NCBI GenBank assembly: GCA_003255065.1
Contig: QAOA01006449.1
Coordinates: forward strand, 124,001-188,000
Direction of reading: 5' to 3'
Source: Cercis canadensis
Taxonomy: Eukaryota; Streptophyta; Magnoliopsida; Fabales; Fabaceae
DNA: 64,000 bases
Numbering within the stretch: the stretch's first letter is position 1; each line of letters opens with the position of its first letter. The notes under the pieces were generated by a model that ran no database searches, was not told where the DNA came from, and worked only from the letters and a program-made list of their open reading frames with translations. This document shows positions 11,776-23,744 of the stretch, one piece after another. Made by a program: the position numbers and the translations under genes.

Positions 11776-13165
11776 AAGCACACATGCAAAGGAGAATGAG
11801 AAGAATGTTTTCACAGTTAAATATAAGATGTCCAGTATTCCTACAGTAAAAGCATGTTTTCCTTGTAGAAGAATGAGAAGCCAAGGCTTTAACAATGAAG
11901 TTTATGTGAGAAGCTGGTTCTTTGACAAAGAAGTTTTTAGATAACTTTGCTAATTGTAGTTCATTATATCCCAAACCTACTTTATCATTTCCAACTCTCT
12001 GTCTCCCTAGCATGGCATTCAAGTTTCCATCCTCTTGAACAAACTTTGCTAGATCCTTTGATAGCTCACTTACTTTCTTTTTCAAATCATGATTTTCTTT
12101 AAGAATAGAATGAGTGAGAAGCTGCTTTTTCTTAAGAGAATCATTTTCAGTTTTTAAAGCTTTAAACCATTGAGCTAGTTCAAAACTCTCTTTCTTGAGC
12201 AAATCAATTTCCTTAATTTGCTCTTTGACTATTTTCTTAATAGCTTCTACCTTTGTAAACCTCTTTTCATAGTCAAAAGCTAGATCTTCGAAAGCTTGAT
12301 TTAGCTTTTCATAAGAAGGTGGAGAATCTAGCTCAGTTTCAGAATCACTTACCTATTTGCTGCTTTCTGTGTTTGCCATGAAACAAAAGTTTGCCAAGTT
12401 CTCTTCATCGGAGTCATCACTATTTGAAGATGAATCAACATCACTCCATGAAACAATCACAACCTTCTTCTTATCCTGTCTATAAAACTTCTTCTTTTTG
12501 AGGTTGGGACAATCTGGCTTGATGTGTCTAGGCTTCTTGCGTTCATGGTAGATGACTGGTTCTTTACTGCTTTCACCTTTACTGCTTCTAGGTGGAAATT
12601 TCCTTCTATCATTACGCCTTTTCATTTGGTGAAGAAAATTTCTTGACACCAGAGCTACATCTTCATCACTGGAAATTGGTTCTCTTGAAGCATAACTAGT
12701 TTCTTAAGTGGTGCTGGTTGGGGCTAGACTCTTTTTCTTGTGATCTTCTAAATGATTTTTCTTTTTAAATAGCATCATTTGATGTGTTTCTAACTGCCCT
12801 CTCAGCTGGTCCATTGTCATTTCATTAGTTTCAACATATTGGAGGAGAACCGTGACCTTTGTTTCCTATTTTTTTTGTCAAGCAGCTTCTTGACATGCTC
12901 CTTTTAAGTGTACTCTCTCCCAAGACTCTTGAGATTATTTATGATCCCAAGAAACCAAGAGAAGAAAGACTCTAGATCTTCATAACATTTCATATTGTGA
13001 ACCAAAGATATCAATCTTGACTTCCTTCACATGGCTTGTTCCTTCATGTATGGCTTTGAGTTGATCCCACATCTCTTTTGCTGAGTTGCATAAAGCTATG
13101 TGTTCATACTCTTTTAGAGAAACAACACATACAATGTTGTATCTTGCTTTGGAGTTTAACCGGAT
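11776..13165 (-). pseudogene. Copia gag (UBN2-like domain, coiled coil, zinc knuckles), broken
   Basis: From the N-terminal side: AKEMWDQLKAIHEGTSHVKE near 13030-13100 is the signature of the copia gag polypeptide (UBN2 family). A degraded CCHC knuckle follows (YHERKKPRHIKPDCP, first two Cys lost) with an acidic Ser/Asp-rich stretch and NFCFMA (12353-12649). A Lys/Glu/Leu-rich coiled coil comes next, then a second knuckle CFYCRNTGHLIFNC (11723-12202). Two zinc motifs separated by a coiled coil are typical of Sirevirus-type gag. The N terminus is missing beyond about 13165, where a different repeat begins. Several stops and frameshifts. Confidence 0.8.
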
Positions 13166-13765
13166 TACCCCTATGTTAAAATTGATCTCTTAGGCCTTAG
13201 CTTTAATTAGGCCCCAGTTTGGGCTTAATTGAGCTTGGGATGAGAAAGTTAGGCCCATTTAAGTCTTAGCAGCTCTCTGGACCCATCAGTTGACTTCAAG
13301 GGGTAATAGCATCATCCAAACGCCACAGTTTGGAGAAGTGGTCTTTACAAAATTTGAAGCTTTATGTCTTTGGTACCAGTTTTAGGTGCATATGACATCC
13401 ACAACCGAAGTTATGGCCCAATCTCTTCATACAAGTCAGGGTCTAGTGACAGCATTTATGCTCTGACTTCCAAGCCAAAAATGACCTGTTGGACATCCGA
13501 ATCAGCTTTGGAGGTCTGAATAAAAGTTGTATAGAATTCTTTCAGCTTTCCTACAAGGTAAGATTCAAGATTATCTGATGTCTAGAACTCCAGTTATGCC
13601 CGAAATACAGAGACAGTGTAAAGTTCCCAAAAATGCTGAAAAACACAATTACACCCGATTGGAATCCAACTAATGAAATGCGGCCCAAACCCAATCAATT
13701 CAGCCCAAACGAGGTTTAAGAGGCTAAAAGTGAGGGTTAACTACTGTATAAAAATACTTTTATCA
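13166..13765 (-). mobile_element. Truncated LTR of the 1.4-kb solo-LTR family X
   Basis: The minus strand starts TGATAAAAGTATTT at 13765 and aligns segment by segment with the first about 600 bp of the solo LTRs at 24292 and 57201: shared landmarks include ACCTTGTAGGAAAGCTGA and GCCTAACTT(T)CTCAT. It stops near 13166, next to copia gag, without the family's 3' end, so it is truncated. No target duplication could be identified. Confidence 0.72.
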
Positions 13766-15779
13766 AATCCCCTCACACTTATCCTTTCCACGTCCCGGGG
13801 AAACTAGAATTAAAACTAGGAAACAAGGAAAACAACTAATAGACATTTTCCAACAACAACTTTCAAGAATGCAAAAGTTAAGTGAGCAAGAAGAACAAGT
13901 GTTTTGGTTAGTGGCTCCGAGCTTGGACTAACTTTTAGCCCATTTGGGTCTAATTTGAGAGCAATTTCACTTAGGTTATTAATGTTATCCATTTGTGGAC
14001 ATTTAGCTACTAATTTGGGCTTATTTAGGTTTTCTTTAAGCCTTTGGCCCAATTAGACTTAGAATTAGGTTTTGTTTTCATTTATAAGGAAGTTGACCCT
14101 CTTGTGGCAACATAACTTAGAAACATTCAGAATTTGAATGAAGAAAGAGTTTTCCTTCGCAGTTCTTTGAAAGAACTTCTAAATCTTATAAAGAACCGAC
14201 GGTTCTTGTGGTGATCGACCTAGAACTATCGCTCACCTTCTATCTTTCTCGAGTGTGGCGTTCATATCCTTCTTCAGATACCTTCGGTTCCCGCTTTGCT
14301 AAGCGACGGGTAAAGGTCCTCATTTTCATTCCAAAACTCGATTTAGACAGTTCATCGGGCATTTAGAATCTCTTCCTTCAGGTTACCCCATAGGGATTCG
14401 CATCACGGGTGCTTTAAGGGCTGAAGCTTGAAGAACATTCAATGAGGATGTTCTTCTGGTTGTTGGTGTTTGAGTGATGGTCAGTTCTGTAAATTCTAAG
14501 TGTTGGCTATTGTCTCTTTTCTTGGTTCTTAGTTTCTCTCTCTAGTTTTCTCTAAATCTCTAAGTCTGGTTCTATTGTGTTTAATGGGTAGTATTTACAA
14601 TGGAGAAGGGAGAGGCTTGATAAAGATGATCATGGAAATTGACGTTGGGGATTTGGCCAATGGGTAGGTGACGACATTGAATGCTAAACGTGCAGCTGGA
14701 GCAAAGGTCATTAGGTTTATGCTCAAGGGGATTTAATGCTAAGTAGAGGAAGGTAAAGCAAGAGCTCAGATTTTCTATTTAAGGGTGATGGTGGTTAGGT
14801 CTACGCATTTAATGCAATGCTAGAAGGGTTTATTTTTGGGTGGCATGGTGGTGACATGGTGGCTTGCCCAACCTACATCTATTTTACTGATACCTTGGGG
14901 AGTGGTATGAAGCTCAGCTTCCTAGGAGGCATAAAAATGGTTTAAAGTTTGAATAGGAAGATAAGACAAAAGGAAAATGAGTAAAAAGAAAAGTTAAAAT
15001 GTGTCTTGTCATATTAGTTGAGAAAGCATTTCAGAATTTCTCTCTCCTATGGGTCCCGTACCTCTTATCAGACTTTCTTACAAAGGGGCATTTGGAGAGG
15101 TCCTTTAAAACCTCTTCTTACTTGGGCTTTCCATCAGCCCAAATCCAACCAAGCCGCTATAACAAAGATAGTTCCCGCTGTAGGAGTTGTGATTCTTTAG
15201 GAGCTGTGGCTTTTTTAAGAGCTTTAGTTTTGTGAGGTCTCTTGTCTCAAAGTGTAGCCAAGAGGTGCCCAAATCTTGACTACCAGCTATAGCTACCTCT
15301 AGGGAATGAAAAATATAGCTAGAGGAGCAAGTCATGGCCCTTTTTACTTGGGAGGACATTCTGAGTGGCGTTAGACAACCTAGGTTTATCAGCTATAGGA
15401 AGCACCTGGTGGAGATAACCTTAGGAGTCTCTCAGCAGAGGTAGCTTCTCTTGTTGGGACTATAGTTGTGCCACTGTTGGCTCCATCTAGGCCAACTCTT
15501 ATTTGTTTGTCCAAGCAGCCAACTCTTATTTGTTTGTCCAAGCAGGTATTTTGGCCTTTTTGACATATGGGCTCTGTTGAGTCACTTAATTGTGCTTTGC
15601 TCAAAATCTCGTATTTACATTAGCCCCTTTGTTTATTAAGAAAATAAAGTCATTTATTTTGGTAATGTACATAAATGAAATTAAAACTTACCTTGGCCTT
15701 ACCTTAGGTCATTGATTATGTGACATCCTCTCTTATGTAAAATTCCCACATGTTTTATAGTGAAAAAGTTGAGTTCTTA
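13766..15779. other. Unclassified, LTR-like noncoding sequence
   Basis: No gene is supported. The stretch 14050-14580 has the texture of a retrotransposon LTR (GC-richer leader-like segment, then TTTCTCTCTCTAG pyrimidine runs), but no paired LTR or target duplication was found. From 14600 to 15770 nothing was recognised except a short tandem duplication at 15492. The ORFs here are short, overlap each other and match nothing known. Confidence 0.4.
15492..15545. repeat. 27-bp perfect tandem duplication
   Basis: The unit that begins CCAACTCTTATTTGTTTGTC and ends CAAGCAG occurs twice head to tail without a mismatch. Confidence 0.9.
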
Positions 15780-16069
15780 CACTACTAAAATTTAATTTTT
15801 TTGCAATAGGACTTTGCAATGGACAAAATTTTTGTTGCTAAATTTTGCCATTAGCAAGGGAATAGTAAGAGAAACTAAAACTCTTCTCTTTTTTAATATG
15901 ATTAAATAATTAGTAACGTATTAAAGACAAAATTATTGTAGCTATAATTTAGAGACAAAATTCTATTGCTAATGTATTGCAAAAATATTTATCAAAATAT
16001 ATAGCACCATTTTCTTTCCATTGATAAAAATATTTCTAGATTTAATAAGAGAATTTTTCTTGTTGAGAC
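15780..16069. other. Possible CACTA-like terminus, interrupted by the hAT element
   Basis: Starts CACTACTAAAATTTAA and then has motifs of the form TTGCTAAATTTTGCCATTAG, reminiscent of CACTA transposon ends with GCTAA subterminal repeats. No matching inverted end was found. The hAT-like insertion at 16070 splits whatever element this was. Weak call. Confidence 0.3.
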
Positions 16070-16799
16070 TAGGGGTGTAAGAAAGTCGAACCAAACTGAC
16101 TAAACCAATCACACCAAACCGAACCGACCTAAACTGAGCTATTCAGTTCGGTTCTCGGTTTCTGTTTCTAAAAAACTGATGTCTTCAGTTTGGTTCTCGA
16201 TTTTAATGGTAAAAAACTGAATAAAAATTGATCCGAACTGAGAGCATTAATCAATGTCGTTTTGAAGGGTTTAAGTAAAACCTCTTAGTGTGATTTTTGA
16301 AAGGAATGAATTGTGAATTCCATAAACTTCTCCCTCTCAAGGAACAAAATTTCATTTCAGGGTACCGTTTTGGTCACTTAGAAAACGAAAAAGTTTCAGA
16401 AATTTTGTGGAAACGGAAGATTTTTGAAGAAACGTTTCAAATAATTTTAAACAATAATTTTTTTCAATTTTAAAATATTCTAACATAATAATACTGGTAA
16501 AGATATATAAAATTAGATAGTATAGTATTAAATAATTATATTTTTAACCAAATAACATTAATATAATCAATGTCCATAAATTTTAATAACATTTGACATA
16601 CATAAAACTTAATGTAAAATATATATTATACTTTAAATCTCACATTACACAATATATATTATACTTTAAGTTTTAAATATTAAGTATTATTTTTTTTTTA
16701 ATTTTAAAGGATTATAATGTTATAATAATGATAACATTATATAAAATTAAATAGTATTATGTTAAATAACCCAAAACACAATCGTTTTGGTCCTTTGGC

Positions 16800-17025
16800 T
16801 GCAAACTGTTTCTCTTCCTCTACGAACGTCTCTGTCTCTTCCTCTACGAGTATTCCTCTCTCTTCCTCTTCGGTATGTTTCTCTTCCCCTGAGATCTATT
16901 TCACTCTCTTCCCCTGCAATTTGTTTCTCTCTCCTGCCTGCGATCTGTTTCTCTCTCTTCCCTGCGATCTTTTTCTTTCTCCTTTGCTGTGATATCTTTC
17001 TCTCCCTCTGCGATTTCTCTTTATC
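16800..17025. repeat. Degenerate pyrimidine-rich minisatellite
   Basis: About eight imperfect copies of a 25-30 bp motif built around TTTCTCTC(T)TCCCTGCGATC. On the minus strand this gives long Arg/Glu-rich open frames that are repeat artefacts. Confidence 0.65.
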
Positions 17026-17278
17026 GCATGAACTCATTGAAATCAATCCTCCGTCCATCTTCAATTTTGTGCACATCTCGCCAACCTAGAAGAGGAAGAG
17101 AGACAAAACCACCATTTTTCAACAAAAAGAATGCACCTTTTTTTGGGTTTAGCTCATTTTCTCTGAAATTTTTTTGGGTGGAGCTCATGTAGGGGTAATA
17201 CCCCCTTCCCCTACTATCCTCCATTTCCCGAAGTGGCTCGATCTCGTTTTCGTCGATTCTAGCGGGATTTGGCTGTAA

Positions 17279-17386
17279 ATGGGTTGCATTAACTCCAAGA
17301 AAGTCATTTCCAGAGCTTCACCTACAGATGTGCACTCGGCGAGGGTCACCGATAATGGGTCCGTGATTGCAGAAGCCTGCATCTAG
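17279..17386 (+). pseudogene. Gene-like first-exon fragment with N-myristoylation motif
   Basis: An ATG at 17279 opens a 35-codon frame starting MGCINSKK and ending at TAG 17384-17386. MGCxxSK is the N-terminal myristoylation/palmitoylation signal found in several plant protein families, including some protein kinases, which it tethers to membranes. The preceding 100 bp have the GC-richer texture of a plant 5' UTR (CGATCTCGTTTTCGTCGATT). No kinase domain or other downstream exon could be followed with confidence. It lies inside the hAT-like element, so the simplest reading is a captured host gene fragment. The parent gene is not identified. The short length means chance cannot be excluded. 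Confidence 0.4.
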
Positions 17387-19084
17387 AACCCAATATGGGA
17401 TTCTGAGTTATGAGAACAAAGGGGAAGTGAAATAGTGGGCCTCTCAGTTTAAGGCTCGAGTCTCTCCCTCCCTCGATTCTTGATTCGTTCAGAAACGGAT
17501 CGAAATTTCTTCATTTCGGTCAAAATTACTCGACACCGTGACATTTTGATCGAAGCAGTAGAATTTCCATGTTTGATTGGCGTTTCGTGTCGGTCTCCTA
17601 TGAAACTGAAAAATTTCGTGTGTTTCAGACGAAACGAAACGAAATTTAGTTCCTTGCTCCCTCTCTATCACAACTAAAATCCGAATCTCCTCCTCTTGGC
17701 TCTGCATAATATCCTTCAATCTTCATCACTCTCATCTCAGATTCTCAACCTCTCTCCCTCTCTGTCCATTCTCGACCTCTCCCCCTTTGGTGGTAAGGTG
17801 ATTTGGTGGTTGACTGGTTGTCTCTTGACTGGTTTGGTGACCCTAAAGTGCGACACTTGTGATTGGTGAGTTCTCTTTCGAATCTCAATCTGTTCTTTCT
17901 GCTTTCGATTGGCTTCTAGCCTGTAATTTGTAAAGCTGCTTTCATTTTGCTTTTGTTTTTAGTTCGAAAGCCCAGTGAGGGGTATTCCCCCTACTTTCAC
18001 AGCTTTAATGGTGTTCAGCTTGTTAGGAACAATTCTGTTAATTGATACAATTTTTTCATGACATTTAAATTTCCTTAATAGAGTTAATTGGCCAGAGTAT
18101 TTTTTATGTTAGTCTTTGTCATATTTGTCTGGGTTTGTTCAATTTGCATTTCTAATGAAACTTCAATTGCAAATTAGCAATTACTCTGCTCAAAACAAAA
18201 CTCTGTTTTGTAATAATTGGTCAATATTGAAAGTGACACCATTTATATGGTAACAAAAAAATCCAAATTTTCACTTTTCCATTCTAAAAAAAGGATATCC
18301 TTTTTGAATTTGAAGTATCTTAATCTTATCCCAATTCGTGCGAAGAACATAAAGCCACAAAAATAAAAGCGTCTTCTTTTCTTGTCCCAGTTTATTTTCT
18401 ACTATGCTTTCAAGGCTAGTTTGATTTCATTGAACATAATATAATGGCAACTGTGCTGCTAACTCCATCAAATCAACCCTTACTACAATCCAATGAAGAG
18501 CATATTCTTACTTTGCTTTTCTTACTTATCTGTAATTCTGTTGGTTCTTACAAAGGCATTCTCTGCATTTTCTTGGTGACTGTCTAAGCTAGGAATATCT
18601 CATTGAAATTTTGCTTAAAGATATAGATACCTGCCTGCACAGTATTCACTCTACCTAGAAACATGTATTTACAATTTTTTTCTTCTTTCTGTAATTGGAG
18701 GACCATGTTAATCAAAAGCTATGCAAAATAGTATCCTGTTGCTAGCTGCAAGAGATTCAAGGAAGGCCCAAGAGCAAAGATACACTCATATGCAATCTAA
18801 TTTTGGTTGAGGGCCTAATGTTGTTAATTATTTCTAGCTTTTGTTCATATGTTTCATATGGAAATGGAAGTTGCTGATCCAGTTCCATTTTATTTAATTC
18901 TTTGTTTTAATCTTGTGATTTCTTGGACATGGTCAATTGTCACCGATGTCGACAAGGGTTCCTAAAGTGACAATGTATATTTATTCAGTGGGTAAATTTT
19001 ATTTGTATTGTTGTCTTCCATTTTCTAGTTTTTGCTTCAATTTAAAATTCAAATTGCTGATTCTTGCTTTATGATTTATATTTG

Positions 19085-19165
19085 AGGTTGTGAGCAGTGA
19101 CTGCGAGAGTGAGGAAGAGGAAAGAGTTACTGGTGGCTTGGATTCTGTTCCTCGTCAAGTAGATT
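19085..19165 (+). other. Possible second captured exon
   Basis: After a T-rich stretch and GTGAGCAG (acceptor-like), one frame reads SDCESEEEERVTGG, an acidic and fairly codon-like stretch before GTAG. It is inside the hAT-like element and 1.8 kb after the MGC exon, with intron-like AT-rich sequence between. Suggestive only. Confidence 0.22.
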
Positions 19166-19715
19166 TATATATGCTTCTTTGACTTTGTGATTCTTAATCG
19201 CTGCACATTCTGTTTGATTCTTCATGGTAACATAATATAGTTAGTTTAGAAAATCAGTGGTTTGGATTTAATTATTGATCTTGGTATTGCTTTCTATGTT
19301 CTGTGACTTACTGATGTATTCACTTTGAAATCCTGCATGAACAAATGGTTCTGTTTCATTGTTTTTTTAGTGTGATGGTGTTATTTTCTTGGGACCCCAC
19401 TTGGTGAATCTCTTAGTGTGATGGTTCTGCTTCATTGTTTTCTTGGATTGAGAATTTAGCTTTATGAAGGTTGTATCTGCATCCTTTATATAGGACTGTT
19501 TGAATCAGATTTATGCATTTCTTAGTAACACTGTCTGCTTAGATCAGTATAGAGGCAAAAACTGACTAACCGAACCAAACCGAGTTTGGATGGTTCGGTT
19601 TTGAAAAAAAAATTCAAGAAATTGAACCGAACCAAACTAAAATGGCTAATTAGTTGGTTGGGTGGTCAGTTTGGAGTGTAGACTGAACCCAATCGATTAC
19701 TCCCCTAGTTGAGAG

Positions 19716-22700
19716 GTTATTAGAGGTTAGCAAGGGATTAATACTTGCAAATCTTTTACTAAAAGGAATGCACAAGCACTACACACTCTATGCGTCCTCA
19801 GTCAATTTTTGGGTTTATAATTCTTTAATTTGGACTCAAACTCTGATCCTACAACCTCCATTGCCACAAAGAAAAATAAAAAAGTGCCCACAACCGTATC
19901 TTACTCTAACTCCAATGCTTTTGTCTCGTAATCCCTCACAATCAAATGATTGAACTCTTCCCCCAATCCCTCATGCACCATGCCATTGCAGAAGGATGAT
20001 CAATAGCACGCTAGAACAAAATCAAAGAATAGTAGCTTTAATTCTATATATTCTTCCTCAGTTTTTATGTTCATTTTTGCTTTTGTGTTTGCGTTGACGA
20101 TTACCTGTGTGTCAACCAAAATGGCTTCTCTATTTGCTGTACCTCTATCAATTCTTCATCTGTTGTATCAATTATTTCTTAGGTTGGCAGTATATTCTTT
20201 TTGTTCTTTCAATTAAAAGAGAAGATTTCTTATAACTAAACACATAAACTTCGTAAATATTCAAACGATCAAGAGTACAAATATTTACAGTGAAGGGGTT
20301 AGTAGATTAATTGGCTAAGGTAGGACAAGAAAGAAAGGTCAAATGATTATTGGAATAAAAAGCGTAAATAAGAACGGGGTGGAGTTTTAGTTGTTTTAGT
20401 GTTAAAGATATCAAAATAGGTGATGTTTTCTATTTTTTGCACAGATTGATTTTTAATTCCCCCGAAGCAAATTAAAAGTAGATTTTTGGTTTGAGATGCT
20501 ATGGGAAAGCTATTCTTAGAAATTGAAGTGTTTTTTCTTTTTTTACTAAAGTTTAGGAACTAGCTAGGCTGCACCAAAACTAAAGGTAGGGCTCACATGG
20601 AATGACTGACCTTTGGTTTTGTCATTAGCATAACGTTTTATCATGATTAGTACTAGGATAGGTGAATACACAATCATCATAAATATTCTGGTTATAAATG
20701 AAACATTCACTAATAAATAGAAGATTATTTATATAGTTTCAAAATTTCATGCCAAGTAATCATAATCTGCACAATAAACTCTCATATATAATATACAAGC
20801 GCACATAACATAATTAGTTTATCTATCTTCTAAAGAGGTTGAGATTTTATGTTCAAATCTCCATATTCCCATACATCAAAGTAGAAAAAATAGCTTTATC
20901 TATCTATGACAAGAGAAAAAAAAAATCTCATACATAATTGCATAATTTTAATAGGCATACAAGTCTAGAACTTAAATGGCATCAAATATGAATCTTGACT
21001 AGTGCAATTATGCAAGCAACCAATGACAAACTTTAGATAATAACTTCAGAGAGTATCTCTTAAAATTCTTATATAGAATTGTTGAGAAAAATTTCAAAGC
21101 AAAACAATAATCTTACAACAAATATTTGCTCCAAATTAGGCTCTAAAGTACACTCTCAGATATATGAGTTCATAATTACAAAATATATCCAAAATAAGTT
21201 CAAAATTGTCCACAACAGAATACTTAGGTATATTTCCAAGAAAATCAAAATTATTGAGTAGCATAATCATATATACCTGAGAGTGTGAGATAAATGAATC
21301 CCATATCATTCAATGCACAGACTCAAAAGTTTTATTATTTTTTTCCCAAATTACATAATATATTTGGCAAACAAATAATATCAATACTTAGAGTATGTAA
21401 TACATAAAGCTTTTCAACATGCCAAAATAAATTTATGACTGACCGATTTTAGAATACCCAAGTATATATTATATCAAAATCATGTAAATGGGAGTTTTTA
21501 TGAAATAATGTAATCATTATCGGGGATAATTAATCAAAAGTTTGTTTGACCATAAACAATACTAATTGTAACTTTGTGAGTACATGATATCATTGTTTTC
21601 CTTTTCATCATTTATGAAAAAAATCATAGACCATATGAAACTCAACGGTATATTAGAGGATTGCTCCATTTATCTTATTGACAATTTAAATTATCATTTT
21701 AATATTAGTCAAATTGAATATATTGAATTTCACTAATCATTGGGGAAAGAAAAACAAATTAATAGATCATACAAGTTAAAAAAAAAATGCAATCCTAGGA
21801 AATGTAATTGTATGAAAATGCATTAAATCTATTGAAAGTATCTTCCAACCAATTGAAAGAAGACATGACTAATATTGCTACATTAAGAAAAGGCTTGATG
21901 AATCCCTATAATCCTTGCAAATTCTCTAATTATATTCTCACTTAGCACAAAAAAGAATTCAATACACTAAGACTTCATATGATACACCTATTTAGACAAA
22001 GTTAGATTTCTACCTGGCAATATAGGGGAATAGGGATTCAAACTTGGGGATCTCAATCTTTTTAAGAGATCTTTTGGACCAGTTGTGCTATGTATGTTTA
22101 TGTTATCAACATTACATAAAAAAAAAAAAAAGCATTGTTATTGATTTTCAATAAGGCTTGAACTGGGCCTTTTTTTAATATGATTTTCATGATTATGTCT
22201 CCCTTGATTTAACTCATAGTATTGCCGTGCTTGCAAATGAAACTTTTTTATTTTTGGCCTATTGTTTTCTCCTAAAATTTTACTCCACCTACTTCATATG
22301 AAAATTAAACTGTATATTTTATAATAAAATATCAAGTGCTTAACTAATGAGATATTTTTAAGGAATGCTTGCAAACGAAACCTAAATGGTATAAAAAGAG
22401 AAAATTCGCAATGCATAGATGCTCCACTTGAAAAGAGAATTATGGAATATAAAGACATCAATTTGTTATATTAACAAAAAAAATTTATTACACCATTTTG
22501 GAGGCTAATTTACTAAAATAATGCAAAAAAAAATAAATAAATAAATACTTAAAAAGGTTACTGTTGAAAGTATTTACGAAAATGAGTCACTTTTAATCAT
22601 CGGTAACGAACAAAATAGCACACGCTATTTTAAATGCTTTAACAAAGTAGCGGATATGTGTCTCAAAAAGCTGCTGGAAAAGATTGTGTTTTTGTTTTCC

Positions 22701-23411
22701 TTCCTTGTACTATGTTTGCTACTTTAGTCCCACCTCCCTGATTTCGTTGTTCCTTTCTTCCCATTCCGTATCATATCTCCTTTCTGATTTCGCTCTCTTT
22801 TTCTCGATGGTTGATGACGGGTTACAGTGAAGGATAGGCATCGACAATTTATCTTTTCCTTTATTCCAACCCTAAGTCCCTTTCTCCATCAATCCCTTTA
22901 CACTCTCACTTAGTGGTCGGCGGTGATGGCAACCAGAGATGCGAAGAATGAGTGAGTTACTTGATAATCCCTGTTTCTTTAATCTATGTTGTGTTAATAT
23001 TTCTTTTCCTCCCTCAATCCCTGTTTCCATGTCTTTCTCCCCCAATCCTTGTGGCCTTCATATTTCCATTTCTTTTTTTACACTATATTGTTTCAACTAT
23101 TTGTTTCATATTAGATAGAAGATTGTTTCTATGTCTTTCTCTTTCACTCCTTGTTCCTTAACAATTATTTTTTCTCTATAATATTTTTTTTTTCAGTTAT
23201 TTATTTGACAAAACATTGAAGTAACAAAGAAACTCTTATTTTATTTTTTCTAGTGGTAGGAGAAGAAGCTATGGTTGTTGGTGTTGGCAAACTATTTTTA
23301 AGTCAATTTTGAGCTTGTCGTAACAAGTGATCAACACAACAAAACCACTCAATTCAGACCCACAATAGTAATCCAAACTGATTACACCCCTAAACTATAG
23401 TGATACTGCTC
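19716..23411. other. AT-rich sequence without recognised genes
   Basis: No coding sequence is supported on either strand. A SINE-like head lies at 22034-22090. At 22926 a short ATG frame (MATRDAKNE, then GTGAGT) sits after a pyrimidine-rich region and could be a first exon, but nothing downstream supports it. The last 200 bp may belong to the upstream region of the ECD pseudogene. A lone TTACACCCCTA at about 23385-23395 resembles a hAT end without a partner. Confidence 0.5.
22034..22090 (-). repeat. tRNA-derived SINE-like head (A and B boxes)
   Basis: The minus strand has TAGCACAACTGGT (A-box-like) at 22078-22090 and AGTTTGAATCC (B-box-like) at 22034-22044, about 35 nt apart, which fits an internal Pol III promoter. 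There is no cloverleaf, so it is not a tRNA gene. The 3' end was not found. Confidence 0.4.
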
Positions 23412-23744
23412 ATGGCGGGAACTACTTAGTTTGAGTAGAAACAATCCAGGCTTCCTTACGACATCGCTTTCTATGCCATTTTTCCAGACATGGTGCTCAA
23501 TCCCACTACACCGAGCGAGCTTTCCTCCTTGCTCCAATCCTTTCACCATCAAATCATTCTAACTTTATCTACTTTCACTGCAATTTATGGCAGCATGAGC
23601 CCTTTACACTCTCTCTCCCCTCTACCCTAAAGCCCTTGTGTGTCTGCTCCTCTAACCTCCCTCACCTCCATTGTAAGCTTAACTATGGAGACAACCTTGC
23701 CGATGAGTGGTTCACTGTCTTCCTTTTGTTCCAAATATCTCTTA

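Larger units (their letters stand above)
3511..13165 (-). mobile_element. Degenerate Sirevirus-type Ty1-copia element
   Basis: Minus-strand copia element in the order 3' LTR (3511-6094), polypurine tract, extra 3' ORF (6540-8186), RNase H, RT, integrase, protease, gag. That order with PR-IN-RT-RNase H is diagnostic of Ty1-copia. An additional ORF after RNase H and a gag with coiled coil and two zinc-knuckle-like motifs are known features of Sireviruses. Every coding domain has stops or frameshifts. The 5' end of gag and the 5' LTR are missing: at about 13165 the sequence passes into a fragment of an unrelated LTR. It lies inside LTR C. Confidence 0.8.
16070..19707. mobile_element. hAT-like DNA transposon (non-autonomous) with captured sequence
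   Basis: Terminal inverted repeats are TAGGGGTGTAA at the left end and TTACTCCCCTA at the right (10 of 11 positions pair). Flanks are GTTGAGAC (16062-16069) and GTTGAGAG (19708-19715), matching at 7 of 8 bases, the 8-bp duplication expected of hAT elements. Both subterminal regions (16085-16230, 19555-19690) are dense in CCGAAC/GGTTCGG-type motifs in both orientations, as is usual for hAT ends. No transposase motif is visible in the 3.6 kb, so it would depend on another element. The inside holds a pyrimidine-rich minisatellite and gene-like sequence. Confidence 0.75.

Noticed and set aside
14999..15604. Short overlapping ORFs on both strands
   Set aside because: They overlap each other in opposite frames, have no recognisable motif, and one contains the 27-bp tandem duplication.
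16762..17076. Arg/Glu-rich minus-strand ORF
   Set aside because: A by-product of the TCTCTTCCCTGCGATC minisatellite in the hAT-like element.
22034..22090. tRNA gene
   Set aside because: Only A- and B-box-like motifs are present; the acceptor and anticodon stems do not form.
23380..23400. Second hAT element ending TTACACCCCTA
   Set aside because: No partner TIR or 8-bp duplication was found; a chance match or a remnant at most.
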